From: Flavobacterium sp.
GTDB taxonomy: Bacteria; Bacteroidota; Bacteroidia; Flavobacteriales; Flavobacteriaceae
DNA length: 9,663 bases
NCBI RefSeq assembly: GCF_021151785.1
Contig: NZ_JAGKWP010000089.1
Span: 1-9,663, forward strand
Direction of reading: 5' to 3'
Below are positions 1 through 6,699 of this stretch, in pieces. The translations under genes were made by a program, and so were the position numbers. How positions within the stretch are numbered: position 1 is the first letter of the stretch; each line of letters begins with the position of its first letter. The notes beneath the pieces were generated by a model. The model was given only the letters and a program-made list of their open reading frames with translations, was not told the origin of the DNA and did no database searches.

Positions 1-3
1 CTT

Positions 4-11
4 TATATTTG
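4..11 (+). promoter_or_regulatory. Promoter -7 box for the tRNA-Gly pair
   Basis: TATATTTG matches the Bacteroidetes -7 consensus TAnnTTTG exactly. It lies 27 bases before the first tRNA, which leaves a short 5' leader for RNase P to remove. The matching -33 TTG would lie left of the window edge, so only half the promoter can be seen. Confidence 0.65.
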
Positions 12-29
12 CACCCACAAAACAAAAAC

Positions 30-115
30 ATCTACCATGCGGAAGTAGCTCAGTTGGTAGAGCGTCAGCCTTCCAAGCTGAATGTCGCGAGTTCGACCCT
101 CGTCTTCCGCTCAAA
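30..115 (+). repeat. 86-bp direct repeat, unit 1 (tRNA-Gly plus flanks)
   Basis: Positions 30-115 are identical to 131-216. The repeat covers the whole tRNA, nine bases before it (atctaccat) and four after it (caaa). Sequence outside these limits differs. The identical flanks indicate a recent tandem duplication or ongoing gene conversion. Confidence 0.9.
39..111 (+). tRNA. tRNA-Gly (anticodon TCC), copy 1
   Basis: A complete 73-nt cloverleaf is visible. The acceptor stem GCGGAAG/CTTCCGC pairs perfectly, the D stem is GCTC/GAGC, and the anticodon stem TCAGC/GCTGA encloses the loop CTTCCAA, giving anticodon TCC. The T arm is GCGAG-TTCGACC-CTCGT, with one G-T pair at the base of the stem. The discriminator base is T, as is usual for bacterial tRNA-Gly. 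No CCA is encoded, so the 3' end must be added by the CCA-adding enzyme. It reads GGA and, by wobble, GGG codons. It is probably co-transcribed with the identical copy 28 bases downstream. Confidence 0.97.
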
Positions 116-130
116 TTTATTGAAATTAAA

Positions 131-216
131 ATCTACCATGCGGAAGTAGCTCAGTTGGTAGAGCGTCAGCCTTCCAAGCTGAATGTCGCGAGTTCGACCC
201 TCGTCTTCCGCTCAAA
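131..216 (+). repeat. 86-bp direct repeat, unit 2 (tRNA-Gly plus flanks)
   Basis: Second unit of the perfect tandem repeat, offset by 101 bp from unit 1. Its right end runs into the A tract that forms the left arm of the terminator hairpin. Confidence 0.9.
140..212 (+). tRNA. tRNA-Gly (anticodon TCC), copy 2
   Basis: This copy is identical base for base to the tRNA at 39-111, with the same cloverleaf, TCC anticodon, T discriminator and no encoded CCA. The 28-base spacer between the copies shows no TAnnTTTG box, so both are most likely processed from one transcript that ends at the hairpin starting at 214. The duplication probably raises dosage of the GGA/GGG-reading tRNA, which suits an AT-rich genome that favours GGA. 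Confidence 0.97.
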
Positions 217-243
217 AAAAGCCTCATTTATGAGGCTTTTTTT
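214..243. terminator. Bidirectional intrinsic terminator shared by the tRNA-Gly operon and pepE
   Basis: A perfect inverted repeat is present: A7-GCCTCA, loop TTTA, TGAGGC-T7. Read rightward it ends the tRNA transcript with a T7 tract directly after the GC stem. Read leftward the A7 becomes a T7, and the hairpin begins only two bases beyond the pepE stop codon at 246-248. One element therefore serves both converging units. Confidence 0.92.
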
Positions 244-245
244 AT

Positions 246-953
246 TCATCGTAAATCACTTAAATCTGAACCTGGTGCTATTTCAACAGGCCGTTTTCCT
301 TGTTGAAATAATCTTGCATGAAGAACTCCTTTTAAGGTAATTGCATCCCCTAAAACCTCTAACCAGCTCCCTTCTCTTAATCCCAAAACTGACTGCGGAT
401 TGTAATAATGAAATTCATTAATTCTAGTTTCTCTCGTTTCACCCATATGCGTTGAACCCTCAGTAGGATCTAAATAATGCGGATTAATATTAAAGGAAAC
501 CAACCCTAGCGTCTTAAAACTTGGGGGATAAACAATTGGCATATCATTAGTGGTTCCCATTGTTAAGCCACAAATATTGCTTCCAGCGCTTGTGCCTAAA
601 TAGGGAACACCTCGACAAACCGCTTTTTCAATTGCTTCCCATAAGTCGTACTTATACAACATACTTACCAATACAAATGTATTACCACCTCCAGTAAAAA
701 TAGCTTCCGCTTGTTCAATAGCAGCAATAGGATCCTTAAATTCATGCAAGCCTCTAACTTTTATGCCTAATTCATTAAAAAAAACACTAACTTTAGCTGT
801 ATATTCATCATGAGATATGCCACCTGGACGTGCATATGGAATAAAAATTAAATGCTCAACCCCAGCAAAATGACCTTTTAATTCCTCTTTCAAATACGCC
901 AAATACCCCCCGTTATAAAGTGTAGACGTACTTGCAATTATTATTTTCTTCAT
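246..953 (-). CDS. pepE: Dipeptidase E (alpha-aspartyl dipeptidase, peptidase family S51)
   Basis: This 235-residue cytoplasmic peptidase should hydrolyse dipeptides with an N-terminal aspartate (Asp-Xaa). Its length is close to that of enterobacterial PepE (about 229). The nucleophile motif GTSAGSN places the catalytic serine at Ser122. Asp137 lies in TNDMP and His159 in INPHYLDP, matching the Ser120-Asp135-His157 triad known for Salmonella PepE at a constant offset of two. The TGGGN loop (residues 87-91) and the N-terminal MKKIIIAST strand also fit the class I amidotransferase-like fold. No signal peptide is seen. The ATG at 951-953 is the natural start because it gives the usual N-terminus. 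The gene is monocistronic: it converges on the tRNA-Gly terminator and diverges from the secreted-protein cluster. Confidence 0.95.
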   Translation of the reverse strand: MKKIIIASTSTLYNGGYLAYLKEELKGHFAGVEHLIFIPYARPGGISHDEYTAKVSVFFNELGIKVRGLHEFKDPIAAIEQAEAIFTGGGNTFVLVSMLYKYDLWEAIEKAVCRGVPYLGTSAGSNICGLTMGTTNDMPIVYPPSFKTLGLVSFNINPHYLDPTEGSTHMGETRETRINEFHYYNPQSVLGLREGSWLEVLGDAITLKGVLHARLFQQGKRPVEIAPGSDLSDLR

Positions 954-980
954 TTTTTTATTTATGATTTATATTCTTAA

Positions 981-988
981 CAAAATTT
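981..988 (-). promoter_or_regulatory. Possible -7 box for pepE
   Basis: Read on the minus strand this is AAATTTTG, one mismatch from TAnnTTTG, and it would give a leader of roughly 24 bases before the pepE ATG. No convincing -33 TTG was found at the usual distance. If real, it lies inside the 5' extension of the rightward reading frame that opens at 964, which argues that this extension is not translated. Confidence 0.3.
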
Positions 989-1014
989 TATTAGATAGAT
1001 TACATGAGTTCTCC

Positions 1015-1022
1015 TATTTTTA
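1015..1022 (+). promoter_or_regulatory. Possible -7 box for the secreted-protein cluster
   Basis: TATTTTTA differs from TAnnTTTG only in the last base. It would place transcription start near 1026, about ten bases before the TTG codon at 1036. No -33 TTG is visible at the expected spacing, so this is a weak call. It fits the later start at 1036 and not the ATG at 964. Confidence 0.3.
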
Positions 1023-1035
1023 CAAAAAAAATGAA

Positions 1036-1812
1036 TTGAAATTAATTTTCAACATCCTCACTTTTCTTTGTTTGCAATTCACTTTAGCCCAAAATGATTC
1101 TATAGTGAAAGGTAAAATCATTGTTGAAACAAATGACAATGATGGCGTTACAATAATTAATCTAGCAAACAAAAATAGTACTATTTCTGAAAACGGTGGT
1201 TATTTTAAAATAAAGGCCAAAGTAAACGATACGATCATGTTTAGTGCTATTCATCTTGAAGCTAGAAAAATTGTGATTACAAAAAAAGACTTTGGTCCAA
1301 ATTTACTTTTTATCAAATTAAAAATCCATACCAAGCATATCAAAGAAATTATGATAACCAATGGAGATGGAATTAACGCTGAGTCTTTAGGCTTAGTCAA
1401 AAAAGGTCAAAAACAGTACACCCCCGCCGAAAGAAGACTAAAAACAGCATCAGCTCTTGACGGGCAATGGGGGCTGAACACAGCTTTTAGCATAGACCCC
1501 TTATTTAATTGGCTTTCTGGAAGAACCAAACAACTAAAAAAAGAACTAGAAGTAGAAAGAAAAGAATTTCTACAAGAAAAAATTATTAATAATTTTGAAC
1601 GCGATTATATCATTCAAATACTAAAAATTCCAGATGATTATGTTGATGGATATATTTTCTATGTAGTTGAAGATCAAACATTAGTAGATGCTATAAAAGC
1701 AAGAAATAAAACAATGGTTTCTTTTAGATTAAGTTTTTTAGCGACAGAGTATTTAAAACTAAAACAAATCAAACCGAAAGAACCTGAAGGTAAAACAGAA
1801 AATCAAAAATGA
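1036..1812 (+). CDS. Secreted protein with carboxypeptidase-like regulatory domain
   Basis: The product has an N-terminal signal peptide (KLIFNILTFLCLQFTLAQ, probable cleavage after TLA or TLAQ). Next comes a short beta-rich domain of about 70 residues, from VKGKIIVE through NGGYFKIKAKVNDTIMFSAI, resembling the CarboxypepD_reg-like fold common in Bacteroidetes surface proteins. The remainder is mostly charged and helical, with a basic, Lys/Glu-rich C-terminus. The start is uncertain. The frame is open from an ATG at 964 (282 residues), but that start puts 24 polar residues before the signal peptide and overlaps the likely pepE promoter. I prefer the TTG at 1036 (258 residues), where the signal peptide begins directly. 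The stop overlaps the next gene as ATGA, so the two are probably translationally coupled. There is no lipobox cysteine and no obvious catalytic motif. Its role is unknown; support for the peptidase encoded downstream is a guess from context. Confidence 0.8.
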   Translation: MKLIFNILTFLCLQFTLAQNDSIVKGKIIVETNDNDGVTIINLANKNSTISENGGYFKIKAKVNDTIMFSAIHLEARKIVITKKDFGPNLLFIKLKIHTKHIKEIMITNGDGINAESLGLVKKGQKQYTPAERRLKTASALDGQWGLNTAFSIDPLFNWLSGRTKQLKKELEVERKEFLQEKIINNFERDYIIQILKIPDDYVDGYIFYVVEDQTLVDAIKARNKTMVSFRLSFLATEYLKLKQIKPKEPEGKTENQK

Positions 1813-2309
1813 AGCAATTAAAACCCCTAATCTTTGGCTTATTACTTGTAATTACGTGTGCTTTTAATGCACATAAATTCTATATAGGTGTTTTTCAAAT
1901 AGATTATTTTAAAGAAAAAAAGAGTATTCAAATCACCACAAGACTATTTATTGATGATTTCGAAAAAGTATTATACAAAAAATATAATAAGCATTTCTAC
2001 ATTACAACAAAAGATGAAGTAGCTGATGCTAATTTGTATGTAGCGAAATATTTGCAAGAAAAACTAAAAATCAAGGTTAACAATAAAAATCATCCTATTG
2101 AATTTCTTCTCAAAGAACAAGAAGACAACGTTTTAATTTGTTATTTAAAAATTAAATTCTCTGAAAAAATAAAAACAATAGAAATTACTAACAATGTTTT
2201 AACAGAAGAATTCAATGAACAACAAAATTTAGTACATTTGAATATTAATGGTAACAAAAAAACACTTTTGTTTACTAATGATAATAATATTCAAAAATCA
2301 AACTATTAA
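1809..2309 (+). CDS. DUF6702-like secreted protein of unknown function
   Basis: This is a 166-residue protein with a clear signal peptide (MKQLKPLIFGLLLVITCAFNA, cleaved near residue 21), exported to the periplasm or cell surface. Directly after it comes HKFYIGVFQIDYFKEKKSIQ, followed by an ITTRLFIDDFEKVL stretch. This arrangement matches what I recall of the DUF6702 family, found mainly in Bacteroidetes. The body looks like alternating beta strands with conserved His, Lys and paired Asp residues (H22, DD near 49-50), but no known catalytic signature. A cysteine at residue 17 lies inside the signal peptide, and I do not read it as a lipobox. The start ATG overlaps the upstream stop codon and the M1 peptidase gene follows after 27 bases, so the three probably form one transcript. 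The function is unknown. Confidence 0.85.
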   Translation: MKQLKPLIFGLLLVITCAFNAHKFYIGVFQIDYFKEKKSIQITTRLFIDDFEKVLYKKYNKHFYITTKDEVADANLYVAKYLQEKLKIKVNNKNHPIEFLLKEQEDNVLICYLKIKFSEKIKTIEITNNVLTEEFNEQQNLVHLNINGNKKTLLFTNDNNIQKSNY

Positions 2310-2336
2310 TTTACCCGTTTCACAAACAATTAAACA

Positions 2337-4607
2337 ATGAAAAAGTCAATCTCATTAGCATTTTTAGTTCTTAGTTCATTCACATGGGCTCAAGAAATAA
2401 AAAAAGAGGAGCCAAAAAGAGAGTCTGGACATTATGACAAAAATAAGTTTAGTCAAATGTACAATGATATGGCTACCCCTAATATGTATCGATCTGCTTC
2501 TGGAGCGCCAGGACCAGCGTATTACCAACAAAAGGCAGATTACAAAATCAACCTTGAATTAGATGATAAACTAGCTCGTTTATATGGAAATGAATCTGTT
2601 ACTTATTTCAACAATTCACCTGATGCCTTGGAATACCTTTGGTTACAATTAGATCAAAATATTGAAAGAAGAGACAATCAAACTCAATTAATAGATAATA
2701 AAACGATATTTCCAGCAACAAACGGTTCTAATTTTGCAAAAACATACATGGAGCCAGGCTTTGATGGCGGATTTAACATTGAATATGTAAAAGATGCCAA
2801 AGGAAATAACATGAAGTACACCATCAATCAAACGATGATGCGAATTGATCTTCCTCAACCTTTAAAAAAAGGAGAAAAGTTTACTTTTTCTATCAAGTGG
2901 TGGTATAACATAGTGAATTATCAAGGATCTGCAAATAATGGCCGTTCAGGTTATGAGCAATTCCCAGACGGAAATAGATTATATGTTATGGCGCAGTTTT
3001 ATCCAAGAATGTGCGTATATAATGATGTTGAAGGATGGCAAAATATGCAATTTTGGGGAAGAAGTGAATTTGCACTTGTTTTCGGTAATTATGATGTGAG
3101 CATTACAGTTCCTGCTGATCATATTATTGAAGGCACAGGGACTTTACAAAATAGAACTGAAGTTTATACGGCTGAACAAGTTAAAAGATGGGAATTAGCA
3201 GAAAAAACATTTGACAAACCCGTTGTTATTGTTACTCAAGAAGAAGCTACAGCAAAAGAAAAAGGGTTTTCTAGCGAGAAAAAAACTTGGAAATTTAAAG
3301 CTGAAAATGTACGTGATTTCGGTTTCTCAACTTCACGTAAGTTTATTTTAGATGCTATGGCCGTTCAAGTAGGAAATAACAAACCTATGGCTATTTCAAT
3401 CTACCCTAAAGAAGCAAATCCACTATGGGGAGATTTATCTACTAAAGCTGTTGCGCATACTTTAAAAACATACTCAAAATACACATTTGATTATCCTTAT
3501 CCAAAAGCAGTTTCTGTTTCTGCAGAAGATCAAGGAATGGAATACCCTATGATTTGTTGGAATTTTGGAAGACCAGATGAAAACGGAAAAGTAAGCGATC
3601 GTGTTAAATATGGAATGTTAGGTGTTATTATACATGAAGTTGGACACAATTTCTTTCCTATGATTGTAAACTCTGACGAAAGACAATGGACATGGATGGA
3701 CGAAGGTTTAAATACTTTCTTAGAGTATTTAACTGAAATTGAATGGGAATCTACTTTCCCTGTTGACCGCGGACCAGCTCGTTTAATTGTACCTTACATG
3801 AAGGGTAATCAACAATATTTAGAGCCTATTATGAGTCAGGGTGATGTGGTTTATAACTTTGGAGCCAATGCCTATGGCAAACCTGCAACTGGGTTAAATA
3901 TTTTACGTGAAACCATTATGGGTCATGAATTATTTGATCATGCATTTAAAACCTATGCCAACCGTTGGAAATTCAAACACCCAACTCCAGAAGATTTCTT
4001 TAGAACCATGGAAGACGCCTCTGCTGTGGATTTAGATTGGTTTTGGAAAGGATGGTTCTACTCAACAGATTTTGTTGACATTGGAATTAAAAATGTAAAA
4101 CAATACTATGTTACTGAAAGTGTAACTAAAGAAAATAAAGAATCATTCAACAGAAGAGGAAGAAGAGTAAGTGGAGACCAAGGACCTACCATTTATTTGT
4201 TACCTGAAGATTCTGCAGATTTAAAAGCAGAAAACAAAAAAGCTTTTAACGCTGAAGAAATTCAATCTCTAAATGAATTTTTAAATAAAAAATATACTGC
4301 AGAAGAAAGAAAGAATATGAAAAACCCTAAATTCTTCTATGAAGTAGAATTTGACAAGCCAGGGGGAATGATTATGCCTATTATTGCAGAATTACAATTT
4401 GAAGATGGCACTTCTGAAACACATAAATTTCCAGCTCAAATTTGGAGAAGAAACAATGAAGTAGCTAAGAGAACATTTGCAACAGACAAAAAAGTGGTAA
4501 AAATTGTTGTTGACCCTAAACTTGAAACAGCTGATATTGACACCACAAATAATACATGGCCAAAACAAGAAACTACTTCAAAATTTGACCAAATAGAGAA
4601 AAAATAA
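2337..4607 (+). CDS. Secreted M1-family zinc metallopeptidase (gluzincin aminopeptidase-like)
   Basis: This 756-residue enzyme should remove N-terminal amino acids from peptides outside the cytoplasm. A Sec-type signal peptide (MKKSISLAFLVLSSFTWAQ) opens it; there is no twin arginine. A beta-rich N-terminal domain follows. The zinc site is HEVGH at 433-437 with the third ligand Glu456, which fits HEXXH-x18-E. The N-terminus-binding motif is GMEYP (Glu402) in place of the classical GAMEN. Tyr513 in NAYGKPATGL is a candidate for the transition-state tyrosine that follows HEXXH in M1 enzymes. The C-terminal 150 residues are charged and carry no recognisable type IX sorting domain, so a periplasmic location is likely. 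No Shine-Dalgarno motif precedes the ATG, as is usual in this phylum. It probably shares a transcript with the two secreted-protein genes before it and ends at the hairpin starting at 4628. Confidence 0.94.
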   Translation: MKKSISLAFLVLSSFTWAQEIKKEEPKRESGHYDKNKFSQMYNDMATPNMYRSASGAPGPAYYQQKADYKINLELDDKLARLYGNESVTYFNNSPDALEYLWLQLDQNIERRDNQTQLIDNKTIFPATNGSNFAKTYMEPGFDGGFNIEYVKDAKGNNMKYTINQTMMRIDLPQPLKKGEKFTFSIKWWYNIVNYQGSANNGRSGYEQFPDGNRLYVMAQFYPRMCVYNDVEGWQNMQFWGRSEFALVFGNYDVSITVPADHIIEGTGTLQNRTEVYTAEQVKRWELAEKTFDKPVVIVTQEEATAKEKGFSSEKKTWKFKAENVRDFGFSTSRKFILDAMAVQVGNNKPMAISIYPKEANPLWGDLSTKAVAHTLKTYSKYTFDYPYPKAVSVSAEDQGMEYPMICWNFGRPDENGKVSDRVKYGMLGVIIHEVGHNFFPMIVNSDERQWTWMDEGLNTFLEYLTEIEWESTFPVDRGPARLIVPYMKGNQQYLEPIMSQGDVVYNFGANAYGKPATGLNILRETIMGHELFDHAFKTYANRWKFKHPTPEDFFRTMEDASAVDLDWFWKGWFYSTDFVDIGIKNVKQYYVTESVTKENKESFNRRGRRVSGDQGPTIYLLPEDSADLKAENKKAFNAEEIQSLNEFLNKKYTAEERKNMKNPKFFYEVEFDKPGGMIMPIIAELQFEDGTSETHKFPAQIWRRNNEVAKRTFATDKKVVKIVVDPKLETADIDTTNNTWPKQETTSKFDQIEKK

Positions 4608-4627
4608 TAAAGACTTAACTTCTAATG

Positions 4628-4660
4628 AAAAGCGCAATCGTATTGATTTGCGCTTTTTTT
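4628..4660 (+). terminator. Intrinsic terminator after the M1 peptidase gene
   Basis: AAAAGCGCAA pairs with TTGCGCTTTT across a ten-base loop, and the T tract runs 4654-4660. The stem can extend by ATC/GAT with one bulged base, shrinking the loop to about five. It lies 21 bases after the stop codon and separates the peptidase cluster from tatA. Confidence 0.9.
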
Positions 4661-4686
4661 GTTAAAAATCTTTAAATGAAGGCATC

Positions 4687-4712
4687 TTGAGCTATAACTT
4701 TTATTAAATTTG
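4687..4712 (+). promoter_or_regulatory. Promoter of the tatA-PAP2-acyltransferase unit
   Basis: The -7 box TAAATTTG (4705-4712) is a perfect TAnnTTTG match. A TTG at 4687-4689 could be the -33 element, but the spacer is only 15 bp instead of about 19. Predicted transcription start is near 4716, giving an A/T-rich leader of about 16 bases with no Shine-Dalgarno motif. It lies just beyond the preceding terminator, which supports a new transcription unit. Confidence 0.7.
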
Positions 4713-4731
4713 TGTTTTAAAAACAAATTAT

Positions 4732-5064
4732 ATGTTTGGAATAGGTGGAGGAGAATTACTTTTAATTCTTGTTGTAGTTTTGATGCTTTTTGGATCAGAT
4801 AAAATTCCTGATATCGCTAGGACATTAGGAAAAGGAATGGCACAATTAAAGCATGCAACAAATGAAATTAAACACGAGATTCAAAAAGGAGTTGAAGAAA
4901 ATGGCTTAGACGTGAATTCAATAACAGGAGGAATTACTGAAGAAATAGAGAGTGCAAAACAAAGCATGAATCAATCCTTGCATCCAGTAGAATTACAAAA
5001 TCCAGTAGAAGAAATCAAAGAAGAATTTGAAAATATTACTGGACCAATCAAACGTCAAATGTAA
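4732..5064 (+). CDS. tatA: TatA/TatB-type subunit of the twin-arginine translocase
   Basis: This 110-residue inner-membrane protein should form the translocation pore with TatC for folded twin-arginine substrates. It has the family layout. A short periplasmic N-terminus (MFGIGGGEL) leads into one membrane helix (about residues 8-20). The hinge FGSDKIPDIARTLG at 20-33 carries the conserved Phe-Gly, Lys, Pro and Leu-Gly. An amphipathic helix follows (to about 55), then an acidic tail ending GPIKRQM. Glu8 sits where E. coli TatA has Gln8 and TatB has Glu8, so TatA and TatB cannot be separated by this residue. No tatC is present in the window, so the partner must be encoded elsewhere. It is the first gene after a strong -7 box and is followed after 26 bases by the PAP2 gene. 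Confidence 0.93.
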   Translation: MFGIGGGELLLILVVVLMLFGSDKIPDIARTLGKGMAQLKHATNEIKHEIQKGVEENGLDVNSITGGITEEIESAKQSMNQSLHPVELQNPVEEIKEEFENITGPIKRQM

Positions 5065-5090
5065 CAACTACAATTTCCTTTATATTTCTT

Positions 5091-5654
5091 ATGGAAAAAA
5101 TCATTGCACTTGACAAAAAAATTTTTGTTTTTTTAAATAATCTTGGTAGCGCACCATATGATAACTTTTGGTTATTAATTACCAAACAACTGCATTGGAC
5201 TCCTTTTTTCTTTCTTTTGGCTTATTTAGTTTATAAAAAAATAGGAGGAAAAAGATTAGGTATATTACTATTGACTATTGCAGTAATGTTAGTTTTTACA
5301 GATCAAATAACTAATTTAGTAAAAGATTCTGTTCAACGCTTACGCCCATGTAACGACATAGAGATTAAACATTTAATCAGAATAATAAAATCAAGTGATA
5401 CCTATAGTTATTTTTCGGGTCACGCATCGAATTCTACTGCCTCAATGACCCTATTGTTTCTTATTCTAAGAAGGTATTATAATTATTCCTATTTGATCTT
5501 TGCGTTTCCATTAATTTTTGCTTATAGCAGAATTTATCTAGGATTACATTTTCCATTAGATATTATAACGGGTTATATTTTTGGTGCTTTGATTGGATTT
5601 ATATTTTACAAACTATATGAGTATATAACGGTAAAATATGCAACAAATTCCTAA
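5091..5654 (+). CDS. PAP2-family membrane phosphatase
   Basis: This 187-residue integral membrane enzyme of the type 2 phosphatidic acid phosphatase family should dephosphorylate a lipid phosphate, possibly undecaprenyl pyrophosphate or phosphatidylglycerol phosphate. All three phosphatase motifs are present. K78-x6-R85-P86 lies in KDSVQRLRP, S109-G110-H111 in YFSGHAS, and S146-R147-x5-H153-x3-D157 in SRIYLGLHFPLD. His111 and His153 with Asp157 are the expected catalytic residues. About five membrane helices can be seen (near 36-48, 56-72, 117-127, 133-145 and 160-173). The first motif lacks the usual spacing problems, so the enzyme looks intact. A near-consensus TATATTTC (5081-5088) precedes the start, but co-transcription with tatA is more likely. 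The 3' end overlaps the acyltransferase gene by 17 bases, suggesting coupled translation. The substrate cannot be told from the sequence. Confidence 0.92.
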   Translation: MEKIIALDKKIFVFLNNLGSAPYDNFWLLITKQLHWTPFFFLLAYLVYKKIGGKRLGILLLTIAVMLVFTDQITNLVKDSVQRLRPCNDIEIKHLIRIIKSSDTYSYFSGHASNSTASMTLLFLILRRYYNYSYLIFAFPLIFAYSRIYLGLHFPLDIITGYIFGALIGFIFYKLYEYITVKYATNS

Positions 5655-6699
5655 TCTAACATCACTTCGGTTTTTTTTGGCCATACTAGTTGTTATTTTT
5701 CATATTCCTGAATTTTTCGCGAACAGAAACTTACCTTTTTACAACGAGACCAGCATTTTCCTCAGGGAAAATGAAAGCGTTTGGATGTTTTTTTCATTAA
5801 GTGGATTCTTAATTATAAAACAACTTTATAATGAAAAATTAAACTCCAATTCAATTAACCTAAAAAATTTCTTTTTAAAAAGAATATATCGCATTTTTCC
5901 TTTGTATTATCTGGTATTAATTTATGGATTTATTCACTATCAAATTATACTACCAAAAATTGGATTTACTTTTAACAATAATTATAATTTAATAGAAGGC
6001 ATTCTACTTTCTGCTACTTTTTTTTCAAATATTTTTTTAACCTACAGTCCTGGTGGAATTTTAGAAATTTTATGGTCCATTGGCATTGAAGAACAATTCT
6101 ATTTATTTATAGCACCACTTCTCTATTTTACACCTTTTAAAAGAATTACAACTATATTGGTTTTAGTAACTTTTATATATTTAGTCTTATTTACAAATGA
6201 AAACTTTACATTTTTAACCAACTATAAAATGTATTTTTTCTTTTTTACTTTTAGCGGAATTTGTGCTATACTTTTAGAACATGTTGATTTTAAAAGCTAT
6301 ATTAATTGGTTGCTTTATTTCTTAATAGGAATGTATTTCTTTACACCTTTTTTAAAAGATTTTTTCACTGAAAATCAATACCTTATATTTAGCATGCTAT
6401 TATTTGGCTTATTTCTAAGTTGCCTTTCAAAGAAACCAGTAGCAATTTTACAAAACAAAACTTTACATTATTTAGGCACTATTTCATATGGCATTTATAT
6501 GTTTCATGCAATTACTATTCAAATAGTTGGGTTTATTATATTAAAATTTTTCCCTACAATAGAAAACAATATTTTTATAATAACGAGTTATTCACTTGGA
6601 ATAATAATGCTAAGTATACTAATGGCTCATTTATCATTTAAGTATTTTGAAAGCTATTTTCTAAATTTAAAAAAATCACTTCACCCTAGTAACCGTTAG
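5638..6699 (+). CDS. Acyltransferase family 3 (OafA/YrhL-like) membrane protein
   Basis: This 353-residue polytopic protein is of the kind that transfers acetyl or other acyl groups to surface sugars such as lipopolysaccharide or exopolysaccharide. Family landmarks occur in order. LTSLRFFLAILVVIFHI has Arg11 and the probable active-site His22. Next come FFSLSGFLI (51-59), KRIYRIFPLYY (81-91) and WSIGIEEQFYL (146-156), the last a close match to the family's WSLSVEEQFYL signature. LGTISYGIYMFH near the C-terminus ends at His290. About ten hydrophobic helices span the protein. There is no soluble SGNH domain, and the size fits the stand-alone form. The gene starts inside the PAP2 gene (17-base overlap), so both are probably co-translated. 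Its last 24 bases overlap the opposing O-methyltransferase gene. No glycan cluster is present nearby to name its substrate. Confidence 0.92.
   Translation: MQQIPNLTSLRFFLAILVVIFHIPEFFANRNLPFYNETSIFLRENESVWMFFSLSGFLIIKQLYNEKLNSNSINLKNFFLKRIYRIFPLYYLVLIYGFIHYQIILPKIGFTFNNNYNLIEGILLSATFFSNIFLTYSPGGILEILWSIGIEEQFYLFIAPLLYFTPFKRITTILVLVTFIYLVLFTNENFTFLTNYKMYFFFFTFSGICAILLEHVDFKSYINWLLYFLIGMYFFTPFLKDFFTENQYLIFSMLLFGLFLSCLSKKPVAILQNKTLHYLGTISYGIYMFHAITIQIVGFIILKFFPTIENNIFIITSYSLGIIMLSILMAHLSFKYFESYFLNLKKSLHPSNR

Noticed and set aside
155..340. Plus-strand reading frame of 61 codons
   Set aside because: It begins inside the second tRNA, crosses the terminator and runs antisense to pepE. It has no family resemblance.
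2337..2396. M1 peptidase as a Tat substrate because tatA lies downstream
   Set aside because: Its signal peptide has Lys-Lys but no twin arginine, and a terminator and new promoter separate it from tatA.
6420..6641. Plus-strand reading frame of 73 codons
   Set aside because: It is an out-of-frame shadow inside the acyltransferase gene, rich in Asn, Tyr and Trp as expected from AT-rich noise.
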